The notes under the pieces are model-generated. The model had not been told where the DNA came from. It did no database searches and worked only from the letters and a program-made list of their open reading frames with translations. Position numbers and translations under genes: made by a program. Below, in pieces: positions 34,431 through 42,997 of a stretch of DNA of 64,000 bases. The stretch comes from Actinomadura terrae (GTDB lineage: Bacteria; Actinomycetota; Actinomycetes; Streptosporangiales; Streptosporangiaceae), in contig NZ_JAICDG010000001.1 of NCBI RefSeq assembly GCF_022751215.1, positions 806,001 to 870,000 on the forward strand. Direction: 5' to 3'. How positions within the stretch are numbered: the first letter of the stretch is position 1; every line of letters begins with the position of its first letter.

Positions 34431-34982
34431 ATGCCGGAGCTGGTCCCGCCGACGATGTCCGTCCACCGCTCCTACCTCGCCGCGATGGAGGAGTTCCGCG
34501 CGGAGGGACGCGGCGCCCCGGCCGACCTCTCCCGGCTCGGCCGCGACATCAGGACGTACGCCGCACGGCTCGCCGCCCCCGACGTCTTCGCGGAATTCGT
34601 CGGGGAGTTGCGCGCGCTGGCCCTTGAGGAGACGCCGCGCCCGAACGGGTTCGTCCCCGCGACGACGCTCTGGTGGGTGGAGGGCCCCGAGTTCCTCGGC
34701 GGTATCGCGATCCGGCACCGCCTGACCCCGTGGCTGCTCGACGTGGGCGGCCACATCGGCTACGACGTCCGCCCGTCCGCGCGCCGCCGGGGGCACGCGG
34801 AGAGCATGCTGCGCGCCGCGCTGCCGGTCGCGGCCGGGCTGGGCGTCGATCCCGCGCTGATCACCTGTGACGAGGACAACCCGGGCTCGCGCCGCGTCAT
34901 CGAGAAGAACGGCGGCGTCCTGGAGGACCGGCGCGGGGTCAAGCTCCGCTTCTGGGTCCCGACCGTGCCGACCGCGGGCTGA
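34431..34982 (+). CDS. GNAT-family N-acetyltransferase
   Basis: 183 residues, ATG at 34431 right after GAGGAGG. The acetyl-CoA motif is YDVRPSARRRGHAESMLRAALPVAAGLGVDPALITCDEDNPGSRRVIEKNGGVLED, the conserved arrangement of GNAT domains with the R-R-x-G-H-A loop and the asparagine/serine of strand 5. Family features also include WWVEGPEFLGGIAIRHRLTPWLLDVGGHIGY. Substrate unknown. Twenty bases after the propeller gene, so probably co-transcribed. Confidence 0.88.
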   Translation: MPELVPPTMSVHRSYLAAMEEFRAEGRGAPADLSRLGRDIRTYAARLAAPDVFAEFVGELRALALEETPRPNGFVPATTLWWVEGPEFLGGIAIRHRLTPWLLDVGGHIGYDVRPSARRRGHAESMLRAALPVAAGLGVDPALITCDEDNPGSRRVIEKNGGVLEDRRGVKLRFWVPTVPTAG

Positions 34983-35063
34983 TCAGCCGTTACAGCCGCA
35001 GGAGCAGCCCTTCGCGCAGGAACATCCACTGCTGTGTCCGCAACTACATCCCTTTTTCGCCAT
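34983..35063 (-). CDS. Cysteine-rich 26-residue peptide, metallothionein-like
   Basis: ATG at 35063 to TGA at 34983 encodes a 26-residue peptide with seven cysteines, four of its motifs being C-x-C (CSC at 6-8, CSC at 14-16, CSC at 20-22, CGC at 22-24), plus His10 and a basic AKK start. Spacing of C-x-C pairs with Gly, Ser and Lys between them is what small metallothioneins use to bind Zn, Cu or Cd. It contains no hydrophobic segment. Codon use (TGT, AGT, GGA, AAA) is less GC-biased than neighbours. A GGAG lies about 13 bases upstream, further than ideal. It is convergent with the GNAT gene, one base from its stop. Recognition rests on composition only, so coding status is probable rather than certain. 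Confidence 0.6.
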   Translation of the reverse strand: MAKKGCSCGHSSGCSCAKGCSCGCNG

Positions 35064-35178
35064 GAACGGAACGTAGCTCCGCGCCTACCGCGCGGTCTAT
35101 CACCCCGGGGCACCACCGTCCATGACCCGGACGCGAGGTGCGTCTGACGTCGGGGTAGTCGAGGTGGTCGAGGTAGTC

Positions 35179-35226
35179 GACACGGGCCGTTCCGGGGCGG
35201 GGAGAGTTGGCGGAACGGCCCGTGTC
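35179..35226 (-). terminator. Terminator after the small membrane protein gene
   Basis: A perfect 16-bp stem, GACACGGGCCGTTCCG (35179-35194) with its complement at 35211-35226, around a 16-base loop, 11 bases past the stop of the 61-residue membrane protein. Confidence 0.8.
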
Positions 35227-35237
35227 CGTCCAGGGGC

Positions 35238-35423
35238 TCAGGTGTGGATGTTCAGGTCCACTCCGAGCAGCACAAGGAACCAAAGGAAGACCGCCAGGAG
35301 CGCACTGACGATGCGCCGTATCAGGCTGGCGGTGATGTAGCCGTGGTCCCACGCGATGAACAGGCCCACGACGATGTAGAGGAGTCCGAAAAGGCTGATT
35401 CCCGATCGATATCGATATGCCAT
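35238..35423 (-). CDS. Small two-helix membrane protein
   Basis: 61 residues from ATG 35423, with GGAGGAG about 10 bases upstream. Two membrane segments: ISLFGLLYIVVGLFIAW and IVSALLAVFLWFLVLLGV, joined by a short loop DHGYITASLIRR. Similar small proteins are common in actinobacteria; function unknown. The strong ribosome site and downstream hairpin support expression. Confidence 0.75.
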   Translation of the reverse strand: MAYRYRSGISLFGLLYIVVGLFIAWDHGYITASLIRRIVSALLAVFLWFLVLLGVDLNIHT

Positions 35424-35537
35424 TGGGGTGGGTCTCCTCCCCGAGGGGGTGTGGACGACCGTCCGGTGCCCGACCCGAACGCCCGAAAACACCACCGGAA
35501 AAAGGGACAGCCCTATCTCGACCCAATGGACAGCCCG

Positions 35538-37475
35538 TTAATGCGGGGACGCGGGCCGCTTCTCCGAAAGGTCGATCCGGACCACGGCCGGATCGCGGTC
35601 GCCCGCCCGGTCGGCGAACTCGGCCGCCCGGTGCACGACGTCGAACTCGTGGCGGCGGCGCCGCAACTCGGGGCTGAGCAGGATGTGGTCGAGCGTCCGC
35701 GCGTTCCCGCCGGTCAGGGCGGTGTAGCGCTCGGGCGCCGGGAGCCGCTCCGGCAGGTCGGTGAGCCCGCCCTCCTGGGCCAGCCGCCGGACGGGCGCGC
35801 CGGTCTCCCGCTCGCCGAGGTCGCCGGCGACGATCACCGCGGCCTTCTCGTCCACCTTCCGGACGGACCGCACGAACCCCGCGACCACCCTCGCCTGCGC
35901 GTCGCGGCGCCACGAGCTCGGCCGGGACGGCGGCTGGAACCGGCCGAACAGCGGCTGGTCGTCGCTGGACCGGCCGAACCACTGCCCGGCGACGACGATG
36001 ACGCGCCGCCCCCGCCAGGTGATCTCCGCCGCGAGCGGCTTGCGCGAGTCGGCCCAGGCGGCGTCGCCGGGCGCGATCCGCCCGGGGCTGAGCGTCAGCC
36101 CGGCCGTCCCGTCGCGCCGCACGACCGCGACCGGGGTGACCGCCGGGTCGAGACGTCCGGGGGACGGCTCGTCCTGCATCGGCTCGGCCGGGGCGGGACG
36201 GTCGCCGAACACGAGCCCCCGGTCGGTGCGGAACAGGAACCCGATCCGGGAGTTGGTGCCGCGCTCGCCGCCGTCGGCGTTGTCGCGCGGGTTCACCGAA
36301 CGCCAGTCGTAGCCGGGCCCGCCCGCCGCGCTGATCGCCGTGATCAGCTCCGCGACCGTCTGGTCGGCGGCGACCGTGCCGTCGTCGGCCTCGCCGCTGT
36401 TGTCGCCGATCCCGCTCACCGCGATCAGGTCGGGGGACCGCAGCCCCCGCACGATGTCGCCGGCGAGCGCCTGGAAGCGCTCGGGCGGCGAGTCCGGGTC
36501 GAGCCCGTCCAGCCCGGCGGTCGCGACGGCCAGCTCGCCCGCCAGCGCCGGACGCGTCGTCTCCGGCGCGAGCCCGCCGCCCACCCGCCGGGGCGTCGCC
36601 GTCAGCAGCAGCTTGAAGTCGCCGTAGGCGTAGTCGAGGACGCCGTCGGACGCGCCGCCCAGCCGGTCGCCCACGTTCATCGTGGGCAGCGGCGCGAGCG
36701 CGTCGTCGAGCAGGACCCGCTCGGGATTGGCGTCGCCGTCCTGTTGCAGGATCCCGCCGCGCGCCGTCCGCGTCCCCGCACCGGCTCCGGCGGCGGGCAG
36801 CACGGGCAGCTCGCCGTCGCGGGACGGGCCGACCGCCACCGCGTCCTGGACCCGGACCCGCATCCCCTCCAGCGACTCGTAGAAGTCGAGCCCGTTCGCA
36901 CGCGGATCGAAGCCGCCGCGCCGCTCCACGTCCCCCCGCCCGTCCTTGATCCGGCTCGTGGGCGCCGTGCGCCCGCCGGGCCCGAGCACGGTCGGCGCGG
37001 GCAGCGGCGCCCCGTGCGCGACGACGACGGTGCCGGTCGCGTCGATCTCCGTCCGCGTCAGCCCGGCGGACGACGCGCCGCCCGGACGGAACTCGCTGAC
37101 CCTCCCGTCCACCTGGACGTTGTCACCGACCACGGCGCGCGGGCGGGTGCGGGTGAAGACGAACACGCCCTCGGACGTCGCGTCGTCCTTGTCGGGCGCG
37201 GGGTCCTGCATCCAGAACCCGTTGCTGGTCGACGCGGTGACGATTCCGGGCACCCGCGCCACCGCACGGTGGTTCAACGGTGACAGATGCGCGGCGCCCT
37301 GGATGTCATGGATGCGGACGCCCCAGGCGGCACGCGCGGTGGCACGCGCGGCCGCCTCCGCCGCCGGGGCGACGCCGAACGGAGCCGGGACCGCGACGAC
37401 CGCCGCCACGAGCCCCGCGACCACCGCGCGCCGCCCGCGCGTGGTGAACCGTCCCACCGAACCTGCGCCCGCCAC
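35538..37475 (-). CDS. Secreted endonuclease/exonuclease/phosphatase (EEP) family protein with N-terminal OB-like domain
   Basis: 645 residues from GTG 37475 (GGAG 5 bases upstream). A Sec signal peptide (RRAVVAGLVAAVVAVPAPFGVAPAAEAA) precedes an ExeM/NucH-like region, HDIQGAAHLSPL...VPGIVTASTSNGFWMQDP...GVFVFT...VVGDNVQVDGRVSEF, which is the OB-fold portion of extracellular nucleases. The C-terminal EEP domain contains LIAVSGIGDNSGEADD, SRIGFLFRT, VIVVAGQWFG, VIVAGDLGE and LDHILLSPEL. In active EEP nucleases these positions read QE, NxH, GDFN and DH. Here the Glu and Asn-His signatures are weakened (VSGIGDN, GQWFG, GDLGE) while LDH is retained, so activity may be reduced. Probably extracellular. 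Confidence 0.82.
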   Translation of the reverse strand: MAGAGSVGRFTTRGRRAVVAGLVAAVVAVPAPFGVAPAAEAAARATARAAWGVRIHDIQGAAHLSPLNHRAVARVPGIVTASTSNGFWMQDPAPDKDDATSEGVFVFTRTRPRAVVGDNVQVDGRVSEFRPGGASSAGLTRTEIDATGTVVVAHGAPLPAPTVLGPGGRTAPTSRIKDGRGDVERRGGFDPRANGLDFYESLEGMRVRVQDAVAVGPSRDGELPVLPAAGAGAGTRTARGGILQQDGDANPERVLLDDALAPLPTMNVGDRLGGASDGVLDYAYGDFKLLLTATPRRVGGGLAPETTRPALAGELAVATAGLDGLDPDSPPERFQALAGDIVRGLRSPDLIAVSGIGDNSGEADDGTVAADQTVAELITAISAAGGPGYDWRSVNPRDNADGGERGTNSRIGFLFRTDRGLVFGDRPAPAEPMQDEPSPGRLDPAVTPVAVVRRDGTAGLTLSPGRIAPGDAAWADSRKPLAAEITWRGRRVIVVAGQWFGRSSDDQPLFGRFQPPSRPSSWRRDAQARVVAGFVRSVRKVDEKAAVIVAGDLGERETGAPVRRLAQEGGLTDLPERLPAPERYTALTGGNARTLDHILLSPELRRRRHEFDVVHRAAEFADRAGDRDPAVVRIDLSEKRPASPH

Positions 37476-37572
37476 CCGCACTCCATGATCGACTAGGTGT
37501 CCCGACCGGACACGCAGAAGGATCGCATGCCGGGCGAACGCTGCCAACGCTGACCAACACGCCCTCGGATAG

Positions 37573-38343
<771 letters not shown>

Positions 38344-38350
38344 GACGGGC

Positions 38351-39475
38351 TCAGCGGGGGACGGGTTGGAGGGTGCAGCCGCAGGCGGTCGGGTCGGACG
38401 CCTCGCAGGGGCCCAGCGGGCGGCCCGCGATCTCCTTGAACAGGCGGGAGCCGGGGGACGTGCCGTCCAGCGCGTCCGCGGCGAGGACGACGGCCGCCGC
38501 CGTGTAGGTCGAGCGGTCGCCGGGGAAGTGGCGGCGGTGCTCGTACTGCCAGCCCGTCCAGTAGGAGCCGTCCTCGTGCCGGAGGTGCTGGATGCTCGCG
38601 AACAGCTCCAGCGCGCCCTCGCGGTCGCCCGCCGCGTCCAGCGCCATGACGAGTTCGCAGCTCTCGGCGGCCGTCACCCACGGCTGGTCGGACACGCAGC
38701 GGCAGCCGAGGCCCGGCACGACGAACGCGTCCCAGCCGGCGGCGAGCCGCCGCGCCGCGGCCTCGCCCCGGACCGGGCCGCCGAGCACCGGGTAGTACCA
38801 GTCCATCGACCAGCGGCTCTTGTCGGCGAACGCCTCGGGGTGCGCGGCGACCACGTGGCCGAGCTGGTCGGCGGCCAGCTCCCAGTCGGGCTGGTGCTCG
38901 CCGAGCCGCTCGGCGAGCGCGACCGCGCAGCGCAGCGACTGGTAGATGGACGAGCAGCCGGCCAGCAGCGCGTGGTCGGACGCGGCGCCGTCCGCGCCCC
39001 GGATCCAGATGACCTCGCCGCGCCGGGTCTGGAGCCCGAGTGTGAAGTCGACCGCCCGCCGGACCGCCGGCCACATGCGCCGCGCGAACTCCTCGTCCCC
39101 GGTCATCAGCAGCTCGTGCCAGACCCCCACGGCGACGTAGGCGGCGTGGTTGGACTCGCCGCCCGGCTCGGTGACCTCGCCGAGGATCCACTTCGCGGGC
39201 CACGACCCGTCCGGGCGCTGGACGCCGCGCAGCCACTCGTACGCCCGCCGGGACTCCTCGCGCAGCCCGGCCACGGTGAGCGCCATCGCGGCCTCCACGT
39301 GGTTCCAGGCGTCCACATGTCCGGCGATGCCTTCTATGGGGGAGAACCAGGGGATCGCTCCGGACTCCTCCTGTTGCGCGGCGATGCTCCGCGCCGTCGC
39401 GACGACAGCGTCCGCGCCGAGCACGCCCGGAACCGACGGGGTCCCACGGGGATCGGGGGCGAGGTCAGACGGCAT
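38351..39475 (-). CDS. Alpha/alpha-toroid (six-hairpin / prenyltransferase-repeat-like) protein
   Basis: 374 residues, ATG at 39475 overlapping the end of the methyltransferase gene by 11 bases, so translation is coupled. Regular helical repeats can be seen: HVDAWNHVEAAMALTVAGL, RRAYEWLRGVQRPDGSWPAKW, HAAYVAVGVWHELLMTGDEEFARRMWPAVRRAVDFTLGLQTRRGEVIW, TAAESCELVMALDAAG and the QW-like DGSYWTGWQ. Such (alpha/alpha)6 barrels occur in glycoside hydrolases and in squalene/prenyltransferase proteins. The C-terminus is cysteine-rich (CEASDPTACGC). In this sugar-type cassette a glycan-processing role is the better guess. Confidence 0.7.
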   Translation of the reverse strand: MPSDLAPDPRGTPSVPGVLGADAVVATARSIAAQQEESGAIPWFSPIEGIAGHVDAWNHVEAAMALTVAGLREESRRAYEWLRGVQRPDGSWPAKWILGEVTEPGGESNHAAYVAVGVWHELLMTGDEEFARRMWPAVRRAVDFTLGLQTRRGEVIWIRGADGAASDHALLAGCSSIYQSLRCAVALAERLGEHQPDWELAADQLGHVVAAHPEAFADKSRWSMDWYYPVLGGPVRGEAAARRLAAGWDAFVVPGLGCRCVSDQPWVTAAESCELVMALDAAGDREGALELFASIQHLRHEDGSYWTGWQYEHRRHFPGDRSTYTAAAVVLAADALDGTSPGSRLFKEIAGRPLGPCEASDPTACGCTLQPVPR

Positions 39476-40220
39476 CCGCCGGCTCCCTGGCCGGGGCGGA
39501 GGGCGCGCCGCCCGGCGCGGCGGGCTTGGCGAGGTAGACGACGACGCTCTTGCCGATCACAGGGTTGAGGGCGCGCTCGGCCAGCCGGGTCGCGAGCGGG
39601 CGCTTCATGATGTCCCACACGAGGACCTTGTGGTAGGCCTTCGCGAGGGGGTTCGCGTCGTTGTCCACGCCGACCGCGCACTTGATCCACCAGTACGGGG
39701 CGTGCAGGCCGTGCGCGTGGTGGTGCCCGCCGACCCGGAAGCCGACCGCCTTCAGCTTGGCCTCCAGCTCGGCGCGCGTGTAGATCCGCACGTGCCCGCC
39801 GGGCGCGGTGTGGTAGTCCTCCGACAGCGCCCAGCAGACCCGCTCCGGCAGCCAGCTCGGCACCGTCACCGCGAGCTTCCCGCCGGGTCGCAGGACGCGC
39901 AGCAGCTCCCGCATCGCGCGCATGTCGTCCGGTATGTGCTCCAGTACCTCGGCCGCGACGATCCCGTCGAAGTGGTCGTCCGGGAACGGCAGGTCGAGCG
40001 CGTCGCCCCGCACGGTCTCGGCGGACGCGTCGCCGGGCACCTCGCCTTCGAGGCGCATCGCCCCGAACATCGCCTCGACGCTCGCCAGCTCCTCGGCGTC
40101 CTGGTCGAAGGCGACGACGTGCGCACCCCTGCGGTACAGCTCGAACGCGTGCCGTCCGGCGCCGCAGCCCATATCGAGGACGCGGTCGCCGGGGGCGACG
40201 CGGAACCGGTCGAAATCCAC
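39465..40220 (-). CDS. Class I SAM-dependent methyltransferase (methyltransferase-11 type)
   Basis: About 251 residues. Motif I VLDMGCGAGRHAFELYRRGAHVVAFDQD; then ALDLPFPDDHFDGIVAAEVLEHI and LLRVLRPGGKLAVTVPSWLPERVCW, the standard UbiE/Coq5-like pattern. GTG at 40220 is the first conventional start, but the ribosome site GGAAGGAG lies 16-20 bases upstream of it and only 7 bases from a CTG at 40229 that would add L-L-T. The cassette is GT4, this methyltransferase, then the toroid protein, in one direction. Substrate unknown, presumably a sugar or lipid-linked glycan. Confidence 0.82.
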   Translation of the reverse strand: MDFDRFRVAPGDRVLDMGCGAGRHAFELYRRGAHVVAFDQDAEELASVEAMFGAMRLEGEVPGDASAETVRGDALDLPFPDDHFDGIVAAEVLEHIPDDMRAMRELLRVLRPGGKLAVTVPSWLPERVCWALSEDYHTAPGGHVRIYTRAELEAKLKAVGFRVGGHHHAHGLHAPYWWIKCAVGVDNDANPLAKAYHKVLVWDIMKRPLATRLAERALNPVIGKSVVVYLAKPAAPGGAPSAPAREPADAV

Positions 40221-40303
40221 GGTCAGCAGGGTCGTGCTCCTTCCGTACGGGGCGCCGTGAGCGGCTTCCCTCTTGCATGGCGGCCTGGAGCGGTCCGCCG
40301 GGT

Positions 40304-41635
40304 TCAGCGGCGCGTGGTCCGGCGGCCCGCCGGGCGGCCCGCCTCGCGCCTGCGCGTCGCGGCCAGCCGCCGGTAGTGCTGCTGCTCGATGGCGGCCCGG
40401 TAGTGCCCGACGGTCGCCTGCGCCACGGCGGGCCAGGCGAACCGCTCCTGGACGCGTTCGAACCCGGAGGCGCCGACGCGCTCGCGTTCTGCGGGGGAGT
40501 CGTGCAGGCGGCGCAGGGTGGCGGCCAGCTCCTCGGCGTCCCCGGGCTCGACCAGGACGCCCGCGTCCCCGACGACCTCGGGCAGCGCCCCGGCGCGGCT
40601 GGCGACGAGCGGCGTCCCGGACGCCATGTGCTCGACGGCGGGCAGCGAGAACCCCTCGTACCGGGACGGGACGACCGCGATCTCCGCCGAGGCCATCAGC
40701 TCGCCCAGCTCGCCGTCGCTGATCCCGTGGACGAACCGCACGCGCTCGCCGAGCGCGAGTTCGCGGACGAGCCGCTCGGTGGGGCCGTCCTTCTGCGGGC
40801 GGCTCACGACGATCACGTGGACGTCGCGCTCGGTGGCGACCTTGGCGACCGCGCGCAGCAGCACGTCCACGCCCTTGATCGGCGCGTCCGCGCTGGCCAT
40901 CGCGACGATCCGGCCGGGGACGCGCGGGCCGCGCGGGTGGAAGATCCGGGTGTCGACGCCGAGCGGCAGGATCTCGATGTCGCGCGGGTCGACCCGGAAG
41001 TCCTTGACGATGTCGACCTTGGACGACTCCGAGACGGTCAGCACCGTGCCGATCCGCCGCGACACCTGCGACTGCATCGCGACGAACCCGTACCAGCGGC
41101 GCTTGCCGAGCCGCTCCCGGACGCCGCCGGCCGCCTCCAGCTCGATCCGCCGGTCCACGCTGATCGGGTGGTGGATGCTGGTGACCAGCGGCAGCCCGAG
41201 CCGGGCGATGCCGAGGTTGCCGAGGCCGAGGACCTGGTTGTCGTGCGCGACGTCGAAGTCGCGGCGGCGGCGCCGCAGCTCGCGCAGGACGCGGATGCTG
41301 AACGTCAGCGGCTCGGGGAAGCCGCCCGTCCGCATGTGGGCGAACTCCAGCACGTCGACCCAGTCGCGGAACTCGGCGAGCGCGGGGGTGCGGAACGGGT
41401 CCTCGTCGCGGTACAGGTCGAGGCTCGGGATCTTGGTGAGCGTGATGTCGTCGCGGTCGAGCTCGGGATAGGGCTGCCCGGACAGGATCTCCACGGCGTG
41501 CCCGAGACCGGCCAGCTCGCGGCTCAGGTGCCGCAGGTAGACGCCCTGGCCGCCGCAGTGCGGCTTGCTCCGGTACGACAGCAGGGCCACCCGCAACGGT
41601 CCGTCCGCGTCGCCGCCACGCCAGTCCTCGCCCAC
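40304..41635 (-). CDS. Family 4 glycosyltransferase
   Basis: 443 residues, GTG at 41635 after GGGAG. GT-B fold: the N-terminal domain begins LRVALLSYRSKPHCGGQGVYLRHLSRELAGLGHAVEIL, and the C-terminal domain has ILPLGVDTRIFHPRG, VAMASADAPIKGVDVLLRAVAK, VVPSRYEGFSLPAVEHMASGTPLVASRAGALPEVVGDAGVLVEPGD, with the EGFSLPAVE catalytic acid region typical of GT4. Probably transfers a hexose from a nucleotide-sugar to a lipid, protein or small molecule. It leads the minus-strand cassette and is divergent from a glucose-dehydrogenase-like gene. Confidence 0.92.
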   Translation of the reverse strand: MGEDWRGGDADGPLRVALLSYRSKPHCGGQGVYLRHLSRELAGLGHAVEILSGQPYPELDRDDITLTKIPSLDLYRDEDPFRTPALAEFRDWVDVLEFAHMRTGGFPEPLTFSIRVLRELRRRRRDFDVAHDNQVLGLGNLGIARLGLPLVTSIHHPISVDRRIELEAAGGVRERLGKRRWYGFVAMQSQVSRRIGTVLTVSESSKVDIVKDFRVDPRDIEILPLGVDTRIFHPRGPRVPGRIVAMASADAPIKGVDVLLRAVAKVATERDVHVIVVSRPQKDGPTERLVRELALGERVRFVHGISDGELGELMASAEIAVVPSRYEGFSLPAVEHMASGTPLVASRAGALPEVVGDAGVLVEPGDAEELAATLRRLHDSPAERERVGASGFERVQERFAWPAVAQATVGHYRAAIEQQHYRRLAATRRREAGRPAGRRTTRR

Positions 41636-41904
41636 GCACCACTCCCGTCAGTCGCGGGACCCCGGCCGCACAGGCACCGGCATCCCCAGGACACCGCCGA
41701 TGAAACTAGACCTTAGCCTCCGGTCGTTACCGCTGAGTTCAATATTGGGCACGGCGTCCAAAAGTGTTCCGAAGAGCACATCAATGGCGGCGCGCCGGAC
41801 GCCCCGTCCCGCCGACATGCCGGGATGTCAATCATTCGCCCTGGATCGTCCCATGGCGTGCGGGCCGGGTGTGTCGACGGTGCCGCAGCGGGCAGTCACA
41901 CCGG

Positions 41905-42954
41905 GTGAAGGCGATCACCGTGGCGCCCGGCCGGCCGGACCTGGTGCGGGTGGAGGAGCGGCCCGAGCCCGTCCCGGGGCCCGGCGAGCTGCTGGTCGAG
42001 GGACGGCTGCTCGGCATCTGCGGCACCGACCGCGACATCGTCGAGGGCGACGGCTACGGCTGGCCGCCGCCCGGCCGCGACCGCCTCGTGATCGGGCACG
42101 AGTCGCTCGGGACGGTGCTCTCGGCGCCCCCGGGCAGCGGGTTCGACGAGGGCGACCTGGTCGTCGGGCTGGTGCGGCGTCCCGACCCCGTCCCCTGCGT
42201 GCCGTGCGCGAACGGCGAGCCGGACTTCTGCCGCAACGGCCGCTACACCGAGCGCGGCATCAAGGAGCTGGACGGGTTCGGCGCGCGGCGCTGGGTGACG
42301 GAGGCGGAGTACGCGGTCAAGCTCGACCCCGCGCTCGGCGACCGCGGCGTCCTGCTGGAACCCGCGTCCGTGCTCGCCAAGGCGTGGGAGCAGACCGACC
42401 TGCTGTTCACCCGCTCGTCGTGGCGGCCCCGGGTGGCGCTGGTGACCGGCGCCGGGCCGATCGGGCTCTTCGCCGCGCTGCTCGCCGTCCAGCGCGGGCT
42501 GGAGACGCACGTCTTCGACATCCGGGACAGCCCGGCCAAGCGCGCGCTGGTCGAGGACCTCGGCGCCGCCTTCCACACCGGCGACGTCGGCGACATCGGC
42601 GTGACGCCGGACGCGGTGATCGAGTGCACCGGGCACGGCCCGCTGGTGTTCCGGCTCACCGGGATCGTCGCGCCGGACGCGGTGGTCTGCCTGACCGGCA
42701 TCTCCTCGGGCACCCGCGCCGTGCCGGTCGCGGCGGACGCGGTCAACCGGGAGCTGGTGCTGGAGAACACCGTCCTGTTCGGCTCCGTCAACGCCTCCCG
42801 GGACAACTTCCGGCAGGGCGCGGCCGCGCTGGCCAAGGCCGAGCCCGGCTGGCTGGACCGGCTGGTCACCAGGCGCGTCCCGATGGAGGGCTTCGCCGAC
42901 GGCCTGCGCAAGCACGAGGACGACATCAAGGTCGTGGTCGACCTGTGGGCGTGA
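41905..42954 (+). CDS. Glucose dehydrogenase-like zinc alcohol dehydrogenase
   Basis: 349 residues from GTG 41905. MDR fold with catalytic zinc residues Cys in GICGTDRDI and His-Glu in GHESLG. Structural-zinc cysteines remain in part (CVPCANGEPDFCRNG). The C-terminal cofactor domain has VALVTGAGPIGLFAALLAVQRGLETHVFDI, matching the glucose 1-dehydrogenase (Glucose_dehyd_C) branch from archaea and actinobacteria. It ends seven bases before the sugar-porter gene's upstream region, so import and oxidation of a sugar may be coupled. The ribosome site is weak. Confidence 0.85.
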   Translation: MKAITVAPGRPDLVRVEERPEPVPGPGELLVEGRLLGICGTDRDIVEGDGYGWPPPGRDRLVIGHESLGTVLSAPPGSGFDEGDLVVGLVRRPDPVPCVPCANGEPDFCRNGRYTERGIKELDGFGARRWVTEAEYAVKLDPALGDRGVLLEPASVLAKAWEQTDLLFTRSSWRPRVALVTGAGPIGLFAALLAVQRGLETHVFDIRDSPAKRALVEDLGAAFHTGDVGDIGVTPDAVIECTGHGPLVFRLTGIVAPDAVVCLTGISSGTRAVPVAADAVNRELVLENTVLFGSVNASRDNFRQGAAALAKAEPGWLDRLVTRRVPMEGFADGLRKHEDDIKVVVDLWA

Positions 42955-42997
42955 GGCCGGCGTGGCCGCCGAGGGCATGCCGGGGAGGGGGTCTGAC

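Noticed and set aside
34983..35063. C-terminal extension of the GNAT or a plus-strand peptide across this stretch
   Set aside because: The GNAT frame ends at 34982 in TGA. The plus-strand reading gives a Pro/Gln-rich string, whereas the minus strand gives a complete ATG-to-TGA cysteine-patterned peptide.
35244..37283. Long open frame antisense to the EEP-domain gene
   Set aside because: Low-complexity Arg/Pro/Val-rich composition. The minus strand shows a signal peptide and domain order.
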